Below are positions 31,692 to 32,673 of a stretch of DNA of 32,673 nucleotides, in pieces. The position numbers were made by a program, and so were the translations under genes. The notes beneath the pieces were generated by a model. It was given only the letters and a program-made list of their open reading frames with translations, was not told the DNA's origin and ran no database searches. Origin of the DNA: Thermoplasmata archaeon (GTDB lineage Archaea; Thermoplasmatota; Thermoplasmata; Lutacidiplasmatales; UBA184). How positions within the stretch are numbered: position 1 is the stretch's first letter; every line of letters begins with the position of its first letter. Location of the stretch: NCBI GenBank assembly GCA_035532555.1, contig DATKQS010000015.1, positions 1 to 32,673 on the forward strand, given 5' to 3'.

Positions 31692-32673
31692 ATGCCAAAG
31701 TGGCCCTCCAAGAGCGCTCGGCAAAAGCGCGATCGCCTGCTCAGCGAGCCCGAGGTCGTGCGATGGCGGAGGCGGCTTGAGAAATCGAGTCCATCAACCT
31801 CGGACGTTTGGCCCCGCCGCCTCGGTACGTTCTGCCTCCGCGTCGGGTCGTCACCTAGCGAGCTGCTTGGCCTCGGGCCGAAACGGATCGTGGACCTGTT
31901 GGACAGCTTCGAGGAGGACGAACGACGGCGCGGACGCAAGGGGAGTTACGTCGCCTACACGGTGAAAGTCGTCCGTTCTTGGCTCCGGTTCGGCGGGGTC
32001 GAGCTGCCGCGAGGAGCGGTTAAGGTCCGCGACGCGGACCGCGTGTTTGAGGAGACCGCTCTATCTCCCGACCGGCTCCGGGCCGTCCTCAATGCAGCGT
32101 CCGCCCGAGAGAAGGTCGCCGTCTCCCTGATGGTAATGAGCGGAGTCCGGCCGATGGTCCTCGGGAATTACCTCGGGCTTGATGGTCTGCAGGTCCGGGA
32201 CCTTCCCGACGTGCGAATCGAAAAGCGAGAGGTACGGTTTGACAAGCTGCCCCTCCGAATCGTCGTGCGGCGGGACTTGTCAAAGGGGGGCCACTCTTAC
32301 GCGACGTTCATCGGATCGGAGGGGGCAGGCTATCTGAAAACCTACCTTGAGACCCGGCTTCGCGGCGGAGAGAAAGTCGGCCCCGAGTCTCCTATCATCG
32401 TACCGGAGCGGGCAAAGCGGACGTTCATTCGAACCATGAATATCGGCGACCTAGTTCGACACGCGATCCGAGCCGCGCAGCTAGAAGACCGGCCGTACGT
32501 CTTGCGGACTACCTTCGCCACCCGCCTCCTCACCTGCGAGAGTCAGGGGCTAGTCTCCCACGCTCACGCTCAATTTTGGATGGGCCACCGGGGAGACATG
32601 ACCGCTCGATACAACCTCAACCGGGGCCAGCTCACGGAGGAGACGGTAGAGGAGATGCGGGAGGCGTACAAGC
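31692..32673 (+). CDS. Tyrosine recombinase/integrase, 3' end outside window
   Basis: At least 327 codons are present without a stop; the gene runs off the window. The N-terminal half (1-about 130) looks like a helical core-binding domain. The catalytic half shows the first Arg in MSGVRPMVL, a Lys in LSKGGH, the box-II block PYVLRTTFATRLL with Arg (Tyr instead of the usual His before it), the His in WMGHRGDM and the tyrosine nucleophile in TARYNLNR. Position 67 bases after a tRNA-Gln gene implies an element integrated into that gene. Codon use differs from the neighbours, with more CTT, CTA, GTA and AAA, as expected for acquired DNA. Confidence 0.92.
   Translation, partial: MPKWPSKSARQKRDRLLSEPEVVRWRRRLEKSSPSTSDVWPRRLGTFCLRVGSSPSELLGLGPKRIVDLLDSFEEDERRRGRKGSYVAYTVKVVRSWLRFGGVELPRGAVKVRDADRVFEETALSPDRLRAVLNAASAREKVAVSLMVMSGVRPMVLGNYLGLDGLQVRDLPDVRIEKREVRFDKLPLRIVVRRDLSKGGHSYATFIGSEGAGYLKTYLETRLRGGEKVGPESPIIVPERAKRTFIRTMNIGDLVRHAIRAAQLEDRPYVLRTTFATRLLTCESQGLVSHAHAQFWMGHRGDMTARYNLNRGQLTEETVEEMREAYK

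Overview
The window reads as a chromosomal segment of a GC-rich archaeon. Archaeal markers are a prefoldin beta subunit beside a KEOPS Pcc1-like gene, a short-chain isoprenyl diphosphate synthase of the membrane-lipid type, an AbrB-PhoU regulator, a thiolase/DUF35 pair, and a tRNA with no encoded CCA. Many start codons (GTG or ATG) also lie 22-40 bases after an archaeal TATA box, which suggests leaderless or short-leader transcripts. A high-GC lineage of Thermoplasmatota is my best guess, but that is inference: no rRNA gene is present.

Layout. 1-1164: IS630-type transposase with an unresolved start. 1641-2291: membrane-anchored cupredoxin-like protein. 2595-3764 (-): AbrB-PhoU regulator. 4248-5666: 12-helix membrane protein with histidines inside helices. 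5865-6045 (-): a 181-base, about 98% identical, partial copy of the phoU-like gene. 6315-7783: thiolase-like protein (catalytic Cys replaced by Ser) plus its DUF35 partner. 8135-8722: membrane PH-domain protein. 8730-12306 (-): a four-gene sulfur operon. 12409-19784: SUF iron-sulfur genes (sufC, sufS, sufB on +; sufD on -; iscU/sufU on +), a 2[4Fe-4S] ferredoxin and a B12-binding-type radical SAM protein. 19879-21665: two membrane proteins. 21885-23985: purB, pcc1-like and prefoldin beta. 24000-25088 (-): isoprenyl diphosphate synthase, divergent from a TPR protein. 25121-30012: TPR protein, BtuF-like protein, M50 protease, metallo-beta-lactamase-fold protein and MFS transporter, closely packed. 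29927-31462 (-): pyruvate kinase. 31552-31624: tRNA-Gln(UUG), followed at once by a tyrosine recombinase that runs off the end, so an integrated element probably begins here.

The most interesting region is 8730-18274. On the minus strand a SufR-like regulator with C-terminal cysteines overlaps a cysteine synthase, which overlaps a JAMM metalloprotease, which is followed by a single protein made of a ThiS/MoaD-like sulfur carrier, an E1-like adenylyltransferase and a rhodanese. Together these are the parts of the mycobacterial CysO-CysM-Mec-MoeZ cysteine route, but with the carrier fused to its activating enzyme, so that its Gly-Gly end is internal. The neighbouring JAMM protease is the obvious candidate to release it. 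The operon is divergent from sufC across 102 bases that hold a TATA box for each direction, so one Fe-S-sensing regulator could balance cysteine supply (sulfur in) against Fe-S cluster assembly (sulfur out).
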